64,000 nucleotides of DNA from G965202665 sp965243835. Its GTDB lineage: Bacteria > Actinomycetota > Acidimicrobiia > Spongiisociales > Spongiisociaceae. The notes beneath the pieces are model-generated. The model was given only the letters and a program-made list of their open reading frames with translations. It had not been told where the DNA came from and did no database searches. Shown here in pieces: positions 8,375-16,850 of this stretch (the first letter of the stretch is position 1; every line of letters starts with the position of its first letter). The translations under genes were made by a program, and so were the position numbers. The DNA is taken from positions 1,426,001-1,490,000 of the forward strand of contig OZ251578.1 in NCBI GenBank assembly GCA_965243835.1, given 5' to 3'.

Positions 8375-9097
8375 ATGAGCGAGCGGACGGAACGGGCCCG
8401 CCAGCCGTTGCTGGGCCATCTCACCGAGTTGCGCAACCGGCTGATAAAGGCGGTCGTCGCCGTGGCGGTGGGAGCGGTGGCCGCCTTCATCTTTCGGGAA
8501 TGGATTTTCGACCTGCTGGAGGGGCCTTATCTGCTGGTCACCGACCGCCCGCTGGTCATCACCGGCCCCACCGAACTGTTCTCCATCGCCATGCGCATCG
8601 CCCTCTTCGGCGGGGTGATTCTGGCTTCGCCGGTGCTGGCCTACCAGGCGTGGGCTTTCATCAACCCCGGCCTCACCCCCCGGGAACGCAAATGGGCCTT
8701 CCCGGTGGCGGGGGCGTTGACGCTCCTGTTCTGCCTGGGGGTGGCCTTCGCCTACTGGAGCCTGGAACGGGCGCTGGGGTTTCTGCTGGTGGGGATAATG
8801 TCGGGGCCGGAGGTGCTGGTCACCGTGGACGCCTACACCCGCTTCGCGGTGCGGTTCCTGTTGCTGTTCGGGGTGTCCTTTCAGTATCCGGTGTTCCTGT
8901 TCGGGGCGGCCGCGGCCGGCATGGTGACCTCGGCCAAACTGGGCCGGGCCCGCCGGTGGGCGGTGCTGATCATCGTCACCGTGGGGGCGCTGGTGACCCC
9001 CACCGGCGATCCGCTCACCCTGTTGCTCCTGTCTACTCCCCTCTACCTGTTCTATGAAGCGACCATCTGGCTGATACGTCTTGTCCTCAAAAAATAA
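8375..9097 (+). CDS. tatC: Sec-independent translocase subunit TatC
   Basis: A 240-residue polytopic protein that binds twin-arginine signal peptides and forms the core of the Tat export machine. It has the N-terminal HLTELRNR motif with the conserved glutamate, the INPGLTPRERK loop, and the TPTGDP sequence before the last segments. Six transmembrane segments are expected and the hydrophobic pattern fits. The gene follows the TatB-like gene by 89 nt and overlaps helY by 17 nt. A likely client in this window is the molybdopterin oxidoreductase at 57414-59063. Confidence 0.96.
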   Translation: MSERTERARQPLLGHLTELRNRLIKAVVAVAVGAVAAFIFREWIFDLLEGPYLLVTDRPLVITGPTELFSIAMRIALFGGVILASPVLAYQAWAFINPGLTPRERKWAFPVAGALTLLFCLGVAFAYWSLERALGFLLVGIMSGPEVLVTVDAYTRFAVRFLLLFGVSFQYPVFLFGAAAAGMVTSAKLGRARRWAVLIIVTVGALVTPTGDPLTLLLLSTPLYLFYEATIWLIRLVLKK

Positions 9098-11129
9098 ACC
9101 TCGCGGCCTGGCCGCTTTTTTGGAATCCCTTCCTTATCCCCCCGACCGGTTCCAGACGGCGGCTTTGGAGGCGGTGGAAAAGGGGAGTTCGGTGGTGGTG
9201 ACCGCCCCCACCGGAGCCGGCAAGACGCTGGTGGCGGAAGGGGCGGTGGATATGTGCCTGGGGCGGGGCGGGCGGGCCTTTTACACCACTCCCATCAAGG
9301 CCCTTTCCAACCAGAAGTTCCGGGACCTGTGCGGGATGTACGGGGCGGAGCGGGTGGGGCTGCTCACCGGGGACAACACCGTCAACGGCGGCGCCCCGGT
9401 GGTGGTGATGACCACCGAAGTGCTGCGCAATATGATCTACGTGGGGGACGACCTGTCCGAGGTGGAAGTGGTGGTGCTGGACGAGGTGCATTACCTGCAG
9501 GATCGGAGCCGGGGGGCGGTGTGGGAGGAGGTGATCATCCACGCCCCGCCCCACATCCGGCTGGTGTGCCTGTCGGCCACGGTTTCCAACTCCGGGGAGT
9601 TCACCGACTGGGTGCGCTCCCGGAGGGGGCCGACCGAGCTGGTGATCGAGGAGCATCGTCCGGTGCCCCTGGAAAGGTGGTGGACGGTGCGGGACCGCTA
9701 CCGGGACTTCACCCACCTGTTGCCGCTGTTCGCCGACGGGGAGCGGGGGGAGTCGCTCAACCCGGATATTTCCAAACTGCTGGCCCGCTACCGCCGGGGG
9801 CGCCGCCGTCTGGTCACCCCCCGCCGTTCGGAAATCGTGGAGCGGCTGGAGGCGGAGGGCATGTTGCCCGCCATTTACTTCGTTTTCTCCCGGGCGGGAT
9901 GCGAGGATTCGGCGAACCGCCTGGTGGATTCCGGGGCGCGCCTCGCCGACCCGGAGGAAAGGGAAGAGATCCGCAACCGGGCGGAGGAGGGATGCGCCCA
10001 TTTGGAGGACGCCGACCTGCGGGCCCTGTCCTACGACCGCTGGATGCGGTGCCTGGAGGCGGGGGTGGCGGCCCATCACGCCGGGCTGGTGCCCGCCTTC
10101 AAGGAAGTGGTGGAGGAACTGTTCGCGGCCGGGTTGATAAAACTGGTGTTCGCCACCGAAACCCTGGCTTTGGGAATCAACATGCCGGCCCGCACCGTGG
10201 TTTTGGACCGCCTCACCAAATACACGGGGGATGGACACGAGCCGCTCACCCCCGGGGAGTTCACGCAACTGACCGGCCGGGCGGGACGGAGGGGGATCGA
10301 CGTCGTGGGGCATGGGGTGGTGCTGCATTCGTCGAGCGTGCCTTTGCGGCAGGTGGAGGGAATCGCCGCTTGGGGGAGTCATCCGCTCCGCTCCAGTTTC
10401 CGTCCCACCTACAACATGGTGGTGAATTTGATGGCCAACTACGGGCGCCGCCGGTCGGAGCGGCTGTTGCGGGCCTCCTTCGCCCAGTTCCAGTTGGAGC
10501 GGAGCGGCCGGGGACGGCGGGGGGGAGGCCGGGACGGGTTGGTGCGTCATTTCCACCGGGCGCGGGGGTTGCTGGAGGAAATGGGTTACGCCTCCGACTG
10601 GTCCTTGACCGGGCGGGGGGAGGCCCTGCGGGTGATTTACAACGAGTTGGATTTGCTGCTGTTGGAGGCGGTGGCCGGCGGCCTGTTGGCCGGGTTGTCC
10701 GGGCCGGAGTTGGCCTCCCTGGTTTCCTGTTTCGTGTTCGAGCCGCGCCGGGAGGCGGATTCCCCCGACCGGTTCCCCACCCCCGACTTGGGCGAACGCT
10801 GGGATGTGCTGTGCGATATGTGGGAGGAGTTGGCGGAGGCGGAGGAAGCGGCCGGCTTGCAGGTCACCCGCCCCCCCGAGTCGGGTTTCACCCATCTGGC
10901 TTATCACTGGGCGCAACTGACGGAGCTGGACGACCTGCTGGAGGGGATCGACTTGGCTCCGGGGGACTTCGTGCGCACCGTCCGCCAGATGGAGGACGTG
11001 TTGCGCCAGTTGCGGGACGCGGCCCCGTTGCTGGAGGAAATGGGGAACGCCCGGGGGTTGGCGGAGGCGGCGGAGGACGCTTTGCGCCGGGTGGACCGGG
11101 GGGTGGTGGCCGCTCGGGGGGTGATATGA
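9081..11129 (+). CDS. helY: Ski2-like DEVH-box RNA helicase HelY
   Basis: A 682-residue superfamily 2 helicase. Visible motifs are Walker A (APTGAGKT, near residue 42), DEVH (Walker B, near 133), SAT (near 161), ETLALGINMPA (motif V, near 358) and QLTGRAGRRG (motif VI, near 395). It belongs to the Mtr4/Ski2/HelY group that unwinds RNA. It is shorter than mycobacterial HelY. The TTG at 9081 overlaps tatC, which keeps the mycobacterial tatC-helY order. Its stop overlaps the next start (ATGA). Confidence 0.93.
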   Translation: MSSKNKPRGLAAFLESLPYPPDRFQTAALEAVEKGSSVVVTAPTGAGKTLVAEGAVDMCLGRGGRAFYTTPIKALSNQKFRDLCGMYGAERVGLLTGDNTVNGGAPVVVMTTEVLRNMIYVGDDLSEVEVVVLDEVHYLQDRSRGAVWEEVIIHAPPHIRLVCLSATVSNSGEFTDWVRSRRGPTELVIEEHRPVPLERWWTVRDRYRDFTHLLPLFADGERGESLNPDISKLLARYRRGRRRLVTPRRSEIVERLEAEGMLPAIYFVFSRAGCEDSANRLVDSGARLADPEEREEIRNRAEEGCAHLEDADLRALSYDRWMRCLEAGVAAHHAGLVPAFKEVVEELFAAGLIKLVFATETLALGINMPARTVVLDRLTKYTGDGHEPLTPGEFTQLTGRAGRRGIDVVGHGVVLHSSSVPLRQVEGIAAWGSHPLRSSFRPTYNMVVNLMANYGRRRSERLLRASFAQFQLERSGRGRRGGGRDGLVRHFHRARGLLEEMGYASDWSLTGRGEALRVIYNELDLLLLEAVAGGLLAGLSGPELASLVSCFVFEPRREADSPDRFPTPDLGERWDVLCDMWEELAEAEEAAGLQVTRPPESGFTHLAYHWAQLTELDDLLEGIDLAPGDFVRTVRQMEDVLRQLRDAAPLLEEMGNARGLAEAAEDALRRVDRGVVAARGVI

Positions 11130-12019
11130 GCGGGGTTCCTTGGCTGGTGCTGGTCAACCCGGCGGCCGGGACGGGGGAGGGGCGGCGGGAGCGGGTGGAG
11201 CGGGTGCTGGCCGAACGGGGGATCGGCGCGGAGGTGGTGGAAACCGGGGACCGGGCCGCCTTGCGGGAGGCGGTGGCGGCGGCGGCGGCGGAGGGCCGGG
11301 ACCGGTTCGCGGCGGCGGGGGGGGACGGAACGATGAACGCGGTGGTGAACGAGGTGCTGTCCCATTCCTGGGAGCGGCCGCCGGTGGTGGGGATGTTGCC
11401 GACGGGCACCGCCTGCGACCTGTTGCGCACATTCGGGATCGGAACCACTTTGGAGGAGGCGGCCGACCATTTGGCGGGCCCGCAGGTGTATCCGGTGGAT
11501 GTGGGCATAGCCCTCGGGGAGTGGGGGCGGAGGTTTTTCGTGAACGCGGCCACTCTGGGTTTGTTGGCGGAGACGGTGCGGGCGGCGGGGAGAATGTCCC
11601 CCCGGTGGCGGTCGGCCCGCTACGTGGCGGCTTTGTTGCGGACATTGCCCCGGTTCGGGCGCTCTCCGATAACGGCGGAGATGGCGGGGCGGCGGTTTGC
11701 GGGGGAGGCCCTGGGGATGACGGTGGCCAACGCCCAGTTTATCGGGGCGGGTTTCAACATCGCGCCCCGGGCGTCGGCGGCGGACGGCTTGTTGGACGTG
11801 CAGGTGTTCACCGCCCGCCGCCGGGAGGTGTTTCGCTTGACGATGAAAGCCCGCACCGGTTCCCACCTGTCCGACCCGGCGGTGCGCCGGTTCTCGGTCC
11901 CGGAAGTGCGGGTGGACGCGGAGGACGGAGGATGGCCGGTGGAGGCGGACGGGGAGGTGCTGGGCGTTACCCCGGTAGTGTTCCGGGTTCAGCGCGGTTT
12001 GCTTTCATTAAAAATCTGA
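11126..12019 (+). CDS. Diacylglycerol kinase family lipid kinase (YegS/DagK type)
   Basis: A 297-residue protein of the DagK catalytic family, which phosphorylates diacylglycerol or related lipids. It has the N-terminal VNPAAG nucleotide motif, AAGGDGTMNAV (the GGDGT signature, near residue 65) and GTACDLLRTFG where the family usually has GTGNDFAR (near 94). The ATG at 11126 overlaps the helY stop. Phosphatidic acid recycling is the most likely role; an NAD-kinase-like or sphingosine-kinase-like substrate cannot be excluded. The C-terminus is followed by an abrupt drop in GC content. Confidence 0.87.
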   Translation: MSGVPWLVLVNPAAGTGEGRRERVERVLAERGIGAEVVETGDRAALREAVAAAAAEGRDRFAAAGGDGTMNAVVNEVLSHSWERPPVVGMLPTGTACDLLRTFGIGTTLEEAADHLAGPQVYPVDVGIALGEWGRRFFVNAATLGLLAETVRAAGRMSPRWRSARYVAALLRTLPRFGRSPITAEMAGRRFAGEALGMTVANAQFIGAGFNIAPRASAADGLLDVQVFTARRREVFRLTMKARTGSHLSDPAVRRFSVPEVRVDAEDGGWPVEADGEVLGVTPVVFRVQRGLLSLKI

Positions 12020-12047
12020 TGTCGCCGCTGCCGGTTGAGGCGGGCGC

Positions 12048-12053
12048 TATAAT
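12048..12053 (+). promoter_or_regulatory. Consensus -10 box (TATAAT) before the AT-rich lipoprotein gene
   Basis: A perfect TATAAT at 12048-12053 lies 27 nt before the TTG at 12081, with an AGAAAGG ribosome site between them. No good -35 hexamer stands 16-18 nt upstream. The same consensus -10 recurs before two other genes nearby (13143-13148 and 15348-15353). Confidence 0.55.
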
Positions 12054-12080
12054 GACGGTGTTCGTAAAGAAAGGCCCAGT

Positions 12081-13070
12081 TTGAAAGGAAGACCCGGTTT
12101 CCAGATTTTCGGGGGATGGGGTCGCGCTCGGCCCAAATCGGGTTCTGGTAACGGGAGTCGTCGGGCTTGTCCGTCCGCGGCGCATCGGTGCTCGGTCCTA
12201 AGAATGGCAGCCTGCTTGTTGGTTGTCTTCACTAGTGCGGCTTGCTCATCTGTAGATTACTCTAGGGAAGGTGTTGCTAGTAACAGTAGTACTACGGTTG
12301 ACTTGACAGCAACGACTAAAGGTGCTAGAGCATTGGGTCCGGCGTGGATTGACCAACAGAGATGGCAGAACGCTTCTGTTGATAATACGGCTACTCTTTA
12401 TAGTGATTTTATTTTGAATAATCCGAATAACCTGTCCACCCCTATGGGTGCGTTGTGCTGGGCCCATCATGAAGTAGAGAGGGCTATTTTTAGAGCTGTT
12501 ACTCGGGAGGCAGTAGATAATGATATTGTACCGTTAATAATCGAATCTTTGGGATTGACTGTCGAACAAGTTGGGAACGGAGCTCAGGCTACAATAGTTT
12601 TACGTGAGTTGCTTGGGGATCAGGATAGTAGTGTTTCTGAGGTGGCAGAAGAAGATGACGGTAGCTCTATTAATAGTAGTAATGCTGGAATGATTGATAT
12701 TTCAGAAGACGATTTGCCTATTACAGATGACTTACTTACCTATTTCAAGTCAAACTGGAAAAACAATATAGAGCCACTTGATGAAATAGGCGGTGATGGC
12801 ACTGAATGGGTGGACATGTTCCAGGAAGTTGTTAAGCCGGATATAGTAGCCGCTACAAGGGCGGGGCCTGGCTTGCCTGTATCTGTTCAGTATTTTGCCG
12901 ATGCTCTTTTCACAGCAGTCGCTGAGTTTCTGGATGGTACTAGAACCGACTTATTAGATCCTAACGGACTTAGCTATAAACTACCTAATTGGAATCAGTT
13001 TGTAGAAGAAGCCAAGTATTCTCAAGATTGCCAGAGGGCCTTGCTTATCGTCGGGGGTAACGGGCAATAG
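12081..13070 (+). CDS. Putative lipoprotein, AT-rich gene
   Basis: Unrecognised 329-residue protein with a lipobox (FTSAAC, Cys near residue 55) after a hydrophobic run, so it is probably a lipid-anchored extracellular protein. From the TTG at 12081 the region before the signal helix is unusually long (about 41 residues); an internal ATG at 12204 gives a short signal. After the Cys come a Ser/Thr-rich linker and an acidic, mostly helical domain with two cysteines (CWAHH and DCQRAL). From about 12200 on, base composition falls to roughly 45% GC against about 70% in the flanks, which suggests foreign origin or relaxed selection. Confidence 0.72.
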   Translation: MKGRPGFQIFGGWGRARPKSGSGNGSRRACPSAAHRCSVLRMAACLLVVFTSAACSSVDYSREGVASNSSTTVDLTATTKGARALGPAWIDQQRWQNASVDNTATLYSDFILNNPNNLSTPMGALCWAHHEVERAIFRAVTREAVDNDIVPLIIESLGLTVEQVGNGAQATIVLRELLGDQDSSVSEVAEEDDGSSINSSNAGMIDISEDDLPITDDLLTYFKSNWKNNIEPLDEIGGDGTEWVDMFQEVVKPDIVAATRAGPGLPVSVQYFADALFTAVAEFLDGTRTDLLDPNGLSYKLPNWNQFVEEAKYSQDCQRALLIVGGNGQ

Positions 13071-13142
13071 GTTGTCTAAACAAGAGTAACTTAAAAACCA
13101 GACTCGTTCGACTCAAATGTCATCTGCTTTTCGGTTGGTTTG

Positions 13143-13148
13143 TATAAT
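13143..13148 (+). promoter_or_regulatory. TATAAT -10 box upstream of the LRR-SLH gene
   Basis: A perfect TATAAT lies 59 nt before the chosen ATG at 13208. The 130 nt between the AT-rich lipoprotein gene and this gene contain no other gene. No convincing -35 element is seen. Confidence 0.5.
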
Positions 13149-13207
13149 CTGCGTTCGGCAGGTCCGCGGCTGGCATGGCGGCGGTGACGGAAGGAGGAGG
13201 GTTGACA

Positions 13208-15256
13208 ATGCCTGTTGCGGGCGGAGGCCGGTTGCGGTCGGGGGGGCGCGGTTGGGCGATGGTTCTGTTGGCGGCGGCGGTCGTCGGTTGGGGAGCGGTT
13301 TGGGCGGCGGCGGCCGGGGCGCAGGCCGCCGACCTGGATGCGGCGGGGTGCGGGGACGGACGGTACGTGGCCGACCCGGCCGCCAACCGCGGGCTGGTCG
13401 CCGACTGCCGGGCCTTGCTGGCCATACGGGACTATTACCTGGAACATCCGGACAACCGGCAGTTGCCCGAAGACCACTTTCTGCGCACTTGGGGGGCGGG
13501 TCTGTTCTGGAACGGGGTCGTCATCGCCCCCGCCGCCGACGGCTTGCGGGTCACCCGGATTGATTTTGCGCTGGGGGGATTGGGGGGAGGCATCCCGGAC
13601 ATGTTCGGGGAGCTGACCGGATTGGAACGACTGTATCTCAACGGCAATCGGCTGACCGGTTCCATCCCGGCCGGGTTGGGAAACCTGTCCCTCTTGGCCG
13701 ACTTGCAGTTGCAGGACAATCAGCTGACCGGGGCCGTCCCCGGTGAAATCATCCGCCTGCCCCGCTTGGAGCGGTTGCGGCTGTCCGGCAATCTCCTGTC
13801 CGGCACGCTCCCCGCTGAAGACCGCACGGCGGAAGCCGCCGATACGGACCCGGACCCGCCCGCCCCGGTACCGCCCTTCTCTCCGCTTGATCCGGCCGGG
13901 TGCTCCGACGGAACGTTCGTGTTCGATCCCGCCGCCGCCGGTTTGGTCTCCGACTGCCGGACGCTGGTGAAAATCAGGGATTACTGGCTCAGCCACCCGG
14001 ACAACGCCGACCTGCCCGCCGACCATCCCATCCGAACCTGGGGCGCGGGAATGTCCTGGGACGGGGTGTTCCTGGCTGGATCCGGACGGGGAGTGAGGGT
14101 GGACACCATCGCCCTTCCCTGGTGGAACCTGGGAGGCGGCATTCCGCCCGGGTTCGGGGAGTTGGACGGACTGCGCCGGTTGTTCCTCAACCACAACCGG
14201 CTCACCGGCCCCGTCCCCGCCGCGCTGGGAGACCTGGCCGGGTTGACGCAGTTGCATCTGAACAGCAACCACCTGTCCGGGCCCTTCCCGGAGGAGTTGA
14301 CCCGGTTGCGGGAGCTCACCCGGCTGGCCCTGTTCGACAACCGCCTGACCGGACCTTTGCCTCCCGGGATCGGGGAGTTGACCGACCTGGTTTATCTGGA
14401 CCTGGACCGCAACCGGATGTCCGGCGCCCTCCCGTCGGAACTGGGGCGCCTGGTCCGTCTGACCAGCTTGTGGCTGCGGGGGAACCGGTTCTCCGGCCCG
14501 CTCCCGGACGAGTTGGGAAACCTGGTCAACCTGCGAAGACTGCACATAGCCGACAACGATTTTTCCGGTCCGGTTCCGGATTCCCTGACCGGTTTGGCCC
14601 CGTCCCGGGGCGGTTCGCTGGCGGTGCTCGACGCCTGCCGGAGCGGAGTTGCGGGGAGGTTGCCGCCCGCCCTCCTCCGGATATTCCAGGACTCCTATTT
14701 CGGCGGATACTGCGACGACGAAGGAGACGTCCACGAGTACGCCATCAGCTCCCTGGCCGAATGGGGGATTGATTTGGGATGCGATGTCCCGGCCGGTTTC
14801 TGCCCGGGTCGTCCCGTCGACCGGGCCCAGACGGCCGCCTACCTGCACGAAGCGGTGCGGCGGCTGTACGGGCCGCCCGGAGGGGCGGTCGCGCAACTGA
14901 CGGACGTTCCGGTGGGCGCCTCCTACCGGCCCGCGGCGCAGTGGGCGGCGGCCGCCGGGGTAATGGACGCCCCCGGAGGACGGTTCAACCCCGCCGGGGC
15001 GGTCACCCGGGGGGAGTTGGCGGTGATGATGACGGCCGCTTTCCCCCATCTGCGCCCGGCGGGGCCGGTCGCGGACGGGTTCGCGGATTTGTCCCGTCTT
15101 CCCGAGGCGACGGCGCGGGCGGCGGAGGGATTGCGGGCGGCGGGAGTCGTCCGGGGATGCGGGTCCGACCCGTTGCGCTACTGTCCCGCTCAACCGGTCG
15201 CCAGAAGGCAACTGGCCTCCTTCCTGTTCTGGGCCATAGACTCCGCCGGGGCCTGA
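13208..15256 (+). CDS. Secreted plant-type LRR protein with SLH-like C-terminus
   Basis: A 682-residue exported protein. The ATG at 13208 follows GGAGGAGGG by about 9 nt; longer starts at 13175 or 13202 are possible. A signal helix (residues about 18-38) leads to two copies of a cap domain (DCRALLAIRDYYLEHPDN... and DCRTLVKIRDYWLSHPDN...) resembling the plant LRR N-terminal cap. The first is followed by two to three LRRs, the second by about six of the plant type (L..L.L..N.L.G.IP). The C-terminal 200 residues hold three SLH-like repeats (PVDRAQTAAYL, AVTRGELAVMM, PVARRQLASFL). A cell-surface binding role is inferred; no enzymatic domain is present. Confidence 0.85.
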   Translation: MPVAGGGRLRSGGRGWAMVLLAAAVVGWGAVWAAAAGAQAADLDAAGCGDGRYVADPAANRGLVADCRALLAIRDYYLEHPDNRQLPEDHFLRTWGAGLFWNGVVIAPAADGLRVTRIDFALGGLGGGIPDMFGELTGLERLYLNGNRLTGSIPAGLGNLSLLADLQLQDNQLTGAVPGEIIRLPRLERLRLSGNLLSGTLPAEDRTAEAADTDPDPPAPVPPFSPLDPAGCSDGTFVFDPAAAGLVSDCRTLVKIRDYWLSHPDNADLPADHPIRTWGAGMSWDGVFLAGSGRGVRVDTIALPWWNLGGGIPPGFGELDGLRRLFLNHNRLTGPVPAALGDLAGLTQLHLNSNHLSGPFPEELTRLRELTRLALFDNRLTGPLPPGIGELTDLVYLDLDRNRMSGALPSELGRLVRLTSLWLRGNRFSGPLPDELGNLVNLRRLHIADNDFSGPVPDSLTGLAPSRGGSLAVLDACRSGVAGRLPPALLRIFQDSYFGGYCDDEGDVHEYAISSLAEWGIDLGCDVPAGFCPGRPVDRAQTAAYLHEAVRRLYGPPGGAVAQLTDVPVGASYRPAAQWAAAAGVMDAPGGRFNPAGAVTRGELAVMMTAAFPHLRPAGPVADGFADLSRLPEATARAAEGLRAAGVVRGCGSDPLRYCPAQPVARRQLASFLFWAIDSAGA

Positions 15257-15347
15257 ACCACGCTCTCCGTCGGGCCCGCCCGCCGCCGCCGGGACCGCGA
15301 CCGGGAAAGTTTGTGATATATTTCGGCGCCAGCGGTCCGGAAGCGTA

Positions 15348-15353
15348 TATAAT
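15348..15353 (+). promoter_or_regulatory. TATAAT -10 box upstream of the DUF4193 gene
   Basis: A perfect TATAAT at 15348-15353 lies about 36-41 nt before the TTG/GTG starts of the DUF4193 gene, with GGGAGG (15377-15382) as ribosome site in between. Confidence 0.55.
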
Positions 15354-15388
15354 GCCGCATCCGGACCATCGGAAACGGGAGGTGGTTG

Positions 15389-15856
15389 GTGGAAGCGGCC
15401 GACAAGATACTCGACGATGACGGCTTTGAGGACATTCCGGAGGACGTCCCCGAAGTGGAACTGGAAGAGCAACTCGCCTTGCAGGAGGGGGAGGTGCTGA
15501 ACCAGGACGCCGACCTGGATGACGACGATGACCTCGACGACGAGGAGGGCGAAGAACCGGAACCCGACTTGGACGATGACGACGACGATGAAGACGATGA
15601 AAACGAGGAGGGAACGGTGGAACTCGACCCGCTGGAGGTCGAGGAAATGGAGGCGGTGGAAGCCAACGAACCGGCCACCATGCTGGTGGATGAAGCCTCC
15701 GAGATCAAAGCCATCCGCCGGGAGGAAATGTCGCTGGATCCGGACAGCGATGAACGGCGCAAAGACGAGTTCGTGTGCCGGTCGTGTTTTCTGGTGCGCA
15801 ACGTCGTGCAGCTGGCGAACAAGCGCCGCAAAATCTGCATCGACTGCCACCGGTAG
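15389..15856 (+). CDS. DUF4193 family acidic zinc-ribbon protein
   Basis: A 155-residue protein with a very acidic first 110 residues (runs of Asp/Glu around residues 38-70) and a C-terminal CRSCFLVRN...CIDCHR zinc-ribbon-like module. This pattern matches the actinobacterial DUF4193 family, whose function is not established. The GTG at 15389 stands 6 nt after GGGAGG; the TTG at 15386 is closer than ideal. Acidic tail plus zinc ribbon suggests contact with RNA polymerase or a basic protein partner, which is inference only. Confidence 0.85.
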   Translation: MEAADKILDDDGFEDIPEDVPEVELEEQLALQEGEVLNQDADLDDDDDLDDEEGEEPEPDLDDDDDDEDDENEEGTVELDPLEVEEMEAVEANEPATMLVDEASEIKAIRREEMSLDPDSDERRKDEFVCRSCFLVRNVVQLANKRRKICIDCHR

Positions 15857-15914
15857 CCTCCGGTAGGGAAAATCCGGCGGACGGACTACCCTGGACATCG
15901 AACCGAACCCTCCG

Positions 15915-16409
15915 ATGGGAACCCTGATGGAATACGCGGTAACCGCCCGCCGCGCCGAAACCGACGACGCGCCCGTCCTGCTGGACTTGTACCGGCGACT
16001 GGAACGGGAGATGACCGCCTTGCATCCCATGTGGCCGCGGGCGGACGGCTTTCCCGAACCGGTCGGGGAAACCATCCGGGAGCGCCTGGGCGACCCGGAC
16101 TCCCTCTTCTACATAGGGGAGTTGGGCGGATATCCCCTGGGTTTCATCTACGGCCGCTCCGAAGCGCTGTTGCCGCAGGAGGGGGGAGCGCGAACGGGGG
16201 TCGTCCGGCTGGTGTTCGTGGAGGAAGAAGCGCGGGGAGTGGGAATCGGGGAGGCGGTGCGGGAGGCCTTGCTGGCGGAGTTCCGGCGCCGGGGTTTGAC
16301 CCTGTTCGACGCGCATGTGCTGCCCGGACACCGGCTGGCTAAAAACTTTTTCGAAGCGGGCGGGTTCTCGGCCCGTTCCATCGTGATGCACCATAATGAC
16401 GACCGCTGA
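15915..16409 (+). CDS. GNAT family N-acetyltransferase
   Basis: A 164-residue GNAT-fold protein. VRLVFVEEEARGVGIGEAVREAL (near residues 98-120) is the acetyl-CoA-binding strand and loop, in a variant of the R/Q-x-x-G-x-G/A signature, and is followed by AKNFFEAGGF typical of motif B. An alternative ATG at 15927 would remove four residues. It overlaps the NUDIX gene by 14 nt, so the two are probably translated together. Substrate unknown. Confidence 0.85.
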   Translation: MGTLMEYAVTARRAETDDAPVLLDLYRRLEREMTALHPMWPRADGFPEPVGETIRERLGDPDSLFYIGELGGYPLGFIYGRSEALLPQEGGARTGVVRLVFVEEEARGVGIGEAVREALLAEFRRRGLTLFDAHVLPGHRLAKNFFEAGGFSARSIVMHHNDDR

Positions 16410-16848
16410 CCCGGCCCCGCCGACTTCGGACGGCCCGGCCCGGCCGGTGGTGGGAGTGGGAACGGCGGTGGTGGAAAAAGGGGCTTTGCTGATGGTGGAG
16501 CGGGGCGGTCCCGTCCGCCGCGGATACTGGGCGGTTCCCGGCGGGAAAGTGCGGTGGGGGGAAACCTTGGCGGAAGCCGCCGTTCGGGAAACCCGGGAGG
16601 AAACCGGTTTGGAAGTGGAAACGGGACGGGTGATCTGGACCGGTTCGGCGTTCGGCCCCCCGCAGCCGCCCCCCGACGGGCCTCCCGCTTATCACATCGT
16701 CATCGTCGATTTTGCGGCCCGGGTGACGGGGGGGTCCCTGACGGCGGGGGACGACGCCCGGCGGGCCGTTTTCGTTCCCCTGGAAAACCTGCGGGAGTTG
16801 CCGCTGACCCCTACTATGTACGAACTGTTGCCGGTGTTAGGGGCGTGA
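16396..16848 (+). CDS. NUDIX hydrolase
   Basis: A 150-residue NUDIX protein that should hydrolyse a nucleoside-diphosphate-linked substrate with Mg2+. The Nudix box is complete: GGKVRWGE, then RETREETGLE with the metal-binding glutamates (residues about 54-76). It lies in the same overlapping run as the GNAT and M20 genes. In mycobacteria a NUDIX gene of the ADP-ribose pyrophosphatase type sits between pyrG and xerD; here the NUDIX gene lies upstream of recN, so equivalence is uncertain. Confidence 0.9.
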   Translation: MTTADPAPPTSDGPARPVVGVGTAVVEKGALLMVERGGPVRRGYWAVPGGKVRWGETLAEAAVRETREETGLEVETGRVIWTGSAFGPPQPPPDGPPAYHIVIVDFAARVTGGSLTAGDDARRAVFVPLENLRELPLTPTMYELLPVLGA

Positions 16849-16850
16849 CC

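Noticed and set aside
11140..12084. Second plus-strand frame overlapping the DAG-kinase gene
   Set aside because: It is a Gly-rich shadow frame. GGDGT and other kinase motifs are in the overlapping frame starting at 11126.
13091..16075. 994-codon minus-strand open frame opposite LRR, DUF4193 and GNAT genes
   Set aside because: It crosses three real genes of opposite strand and has low-complexity Gly/Gln/Arg composition. It is a GC-bias artefact.
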